The notes under the pieces were generated by a model. That model did not search any database. It saw nothing but the letters and a program-made list of their open reading frames with translations, and had not been told where the DNA came from. 7,010 nucleotides of DNA, from contig JAUXBK010000138.1 in the NCBI GenBank assembly GCA_030619405.1, positions 1-7,010 of the forward strand. Direction: 5' to 3'. Position numbers and translations under genes: made by a program. This document shows, piece after piece, positions 5,693 to 7,010 of the stretch (its first letter is position 1; each line of letters starts with the position of its first letter). Source of the stretch: Sedimenticola sp. Lineage in GTDB: Bacteria > Pseudomonadota > Gammaproteobacteria > Chromatiales > Chromatiaceae.

Positions 5693-6724
5693 ATGTCCAA
5701 AGAAGAGACCAGAGAAAACGGCGCAAATGACACCTCCCGTCGCGACTTCCTGCGCAAGGCGGGCGTCTACAGCGTGGCATCGCTCTCCGGCGCCGCTATG
5801 CTCCTGTCCGACCCCAAGCCCGCCAGGGCAACGACGAATGTCACCTGGGCCGAGCACTTTCAGAAAAACTATCGCCTGATGACGGACGAGGAAAAAAAGG
5901 AGGCGATCGACCGGCTCGAGGAGCGCTATTCAGAGGAGTTCGGCAAACAGGTCACGGTCGACGGTTCTCTGGCAATGGATGGGGTCCTGTTCGGATATGC
6001 CCTCAATATCCAGAAATGCATCGGCTGTCGGCGCTGTGTCAAGGCCTGTGTGGCCGAGAACAATCAGTCCCGAGGTGAAAAGCAGCAGATCGAATGGATT
6101 CGTGTCCTGCGCATGGAAAAGGGGCAGTTCGCTGAGGAGGACAGGGATAATAACGGCTATCCACAGGACTATGGCTTTCAGGTCGGCGGTAATTCCTATA
6201 AACCGGCAGGCGTCGTCCTGGAGGGCCAAAACTACTACGAGGCTGACAAGGTCCCGGAGAAAGATGCCTTCTATTTTCCCATGCAGTGCATGCAGTGTGA
6301 AAAGCCTCCCTGCGTCAAGGTCTGTCCGGTCAGAACCACCTACCGGGACCCCGACGGCATCGTTGTCGTCGATTACAACTGGTGCATCGGCTGTCGCATG
6401 TGCATTGGTGCCTGCCCTTACTGGGCACGGCGTTTCAACTGGGGGGAGCCTGATCTTCCGGCCGAGGAGATGAATCCCAAGACCCACTATCTGGGCAACC
6501 GCCCGCGCATGAAGGGCGTGGTCGAGAAGTGCACCTTCTGTGTCCAGCGCACCCGGAAGGGTCGCTGGACCGCCTGCGTCGAGGTCTGCCCGGTGGGGGC
6601 GCGCAAGCTCGGTAATCTGCTGGACCCGGATAGCGACGTTCGCAAGATATTGGCGACCAAGAAGGTCTTCCGTCTGCGCGCCGACCTCAATACCTATCCG
6701 AAGTTTTTCTACTTCATGGACTAA
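5693..6724 (+). CDS. Tat-exported four-cluster [4Fe-4S] protein (DsrO/HmcB-like)
   Basis: A 343-residue periplasmic electron-transfer subunit. The Tat signal is clear (T-S-R16-R17-D-F-L-R-K, cleavage probably after ARA at 44-46). A charged helical segment (52-85) precedes the cluster domain. Sixteen Cys form four [4Fe-4S] sites: 109/112/115/119, 199/202/207/211, 231/234/237/241 and 280/283/295/299. About 80 residues between the first two groups form an insertion with aromatic and acidic content. This is the layout of DsrO, HmcB, TtrB and PsrB-type proteins, which pass electrons between an NrfD-type quinone-site subunit and a periplasmic partner. ATG 5693 is preceded by AGGGAG 5 nt upstream; an earlier start at 5600 would add 31 residues ahead of the Tat motif and lacks support. 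The NrfD-type gene follows after 11 nt. No dsr genes are visible, so I give no symbol. Confidence 0.93.
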   Translation: MSKEETRENGANDTSRRDFLRKAGVYSVASLSGAAMLLSDPKPARATTNVTWAEHFQKNYRLMTDEEKKEAIDRLEERYSEEFGKQVTVDGSLAMDGVLFGYALNIQKCIGCRRCVKACVAENNQSRGEKQQIEWIRVLRMEKGQFAEEDRDNNGYPQDYGFQVGGNSYKPAGVVLEGQNYYEADKVPEKDAFYFPMQCMQCEKPPCVKVCPVRTTYRDPDGIVVVDYNWCIGCRMCIGACPYWARRFNWGEPDLPAEEMNPKTHYLGNRPRMKGVVEKCTFCVQRTRKGRWTACVEVCPVGARKLGNLLDPDSDVRKILATKKVFRLRADLNTYPKFFYFMD

Positions 6725-6735
6725 AGGGGCATCTC

Positions 6736-7010
6736 GTGAAACGCTTTTATCATTTTGTTGTCGATTTCCTGCGTGCCGGCTTTACCGGGGGTCTCCTGTT
6801 CTGGGCCTGGATGCTGTTCCTGGCCTTTTTTATCATGCTCTACGGCTATGGCGAGTACGTACAACTGAGAGACGGCATGATCGTCACCAATCTCAACGAT
6901 CAGGTCAGCTGGGGGCTCTATCTGGCCAGTTTCGTTTTCATGGTCGGCGTGGCCGCCGCGGCCGTGACCGTGCTGTTTCCCGCCTATGCCTACAAGCACC
7001 AGGAGCTGCA
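6736..7010 (+). CDS. NrfD/DsrP/HmcC-like quinone-interacting membrane subunit, partial
   Basis: The first 91 codons (plus two bases) of an integral membrane protein that continues past the window end. It starts with GTG at 6736, 11 nt after the Fe-S gene; AAAGGGG (6723-6729) lies 6 nt upstream. Two transmembrane helices are visible: about residues 14-38, rich in Phe, Leu and Trp, and about 59-86, with the SWGLYLASFVFMVGVAAAA pattern typical of the long, eight-to-ten-helix NrfD-family subunits. Such proteins exchange electrons between the quinone pool and an attached four-cluster Fe-S protein, here surely the preceding gene product. Whether this complex oxidises quinol or reduces quinone, and which cytochrome or catalytic subunit it serves, depends on genes further downstream. 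Confidence 0.9.
   Translation, partial: MKRFYHFVVDFLRAGFTGGLLFWAWMLFLAFFIMLYGYGEYVQLRDGMIVTNLNDQVSWGLYLASFVFMVGVAAAAVTVLFPAYAYKHQEL

Noticed and set aside
5930..6487. A 185-codon frame on the - strand opposite the Fe-S gene
   Set aside because: The + strand frame carries all 16 cluster Cys in correct spacing; the reverse frame is its complement and has no ribosome binding site I can support.
5693..6724. Naming the Fe-S gene dsrO
   Set aside because: The layout fits DsrO, but HmcB, TtrB and PsrB-type proteins share it, and none of the other dsr genes is in the window.

Overview
The window looks like chromosomal DNA of a GC-rich gammaproteobacterium, probably a sulfur-oxidising or related respiratory lineage (Chromatiales-like). 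This rests on recognition, not on a search: the gene order M16 peptidase, M16 peptidase, rsmD, coaD, ferredoxin; a 2[4Fe-4S] ferredoxin closely resembling the Allochromatium vinosum type; and a Tat-exported four-cluster Fe-S protein next to an NrfD-type quinol-interacting membrane subunit. All genes lie on the + strand.

Region 1 (1-3996) is a compact housekeeping block. Two secreted M16B peptidase-family proteins (148-1515 and 1502-2842, overlapping by 14 nt) look like the two halves of one periplasmic heterodimer: the first carries the zinc motif HxxEH, the second has lost it but keeps the substrate-binding R/Y motif. rsmD (2814-3422) overlaps the second peptidase gene by 29 nt. coaD (3529-3996) has its own near-consensus sigma70 promoter in the short gap after rsmD.

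Region 2 (4027-4736) begins with a 163-bp MITE-like element with 33-bp imperfect terminal inverted repeats, placed between coaD and a ferredoxin gene (4228-4482). A second, inverted copy (115 bp visible, 109/115 identical, gapless) starts at base 1 and runs out of the window. The pair therefore brackets the whole M16-M16-rsmD-coaD block. The ferredoxin is followed 11 nt later by an 80-residue Cys-rich protein with a DUF1289-like pattern (4494-4736).

Region 3 (4737-5220) is a 484-nt gene-free stretch. It holds weak terminator-like signals, a possible short transcription unit, and a nested palindrome (4982-5077): a perfect 19-bp inverted repeat around a C/G-rich 10-bp hairpin.

Region 4 (5221-7010) is the start of an electron-transfer operon: a small Tat-signal protein of unknown function (5221-5553), a Tat-exported DsrO/HmcB-like protein with 16 Cys for four [4Fe-4S] clusters (5693-6724), and the first 91 codons of an NrfD/DsrP/HmcC-like quinone-site membrane protein (6736 to the edge). 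The small protein shares a 23-residue helical motif with the region just after the signal peptide of the Fe-S protein, so the two are probably related or contact the same partner. The catalytic or cytochrome partner of this module must lie outside the window.
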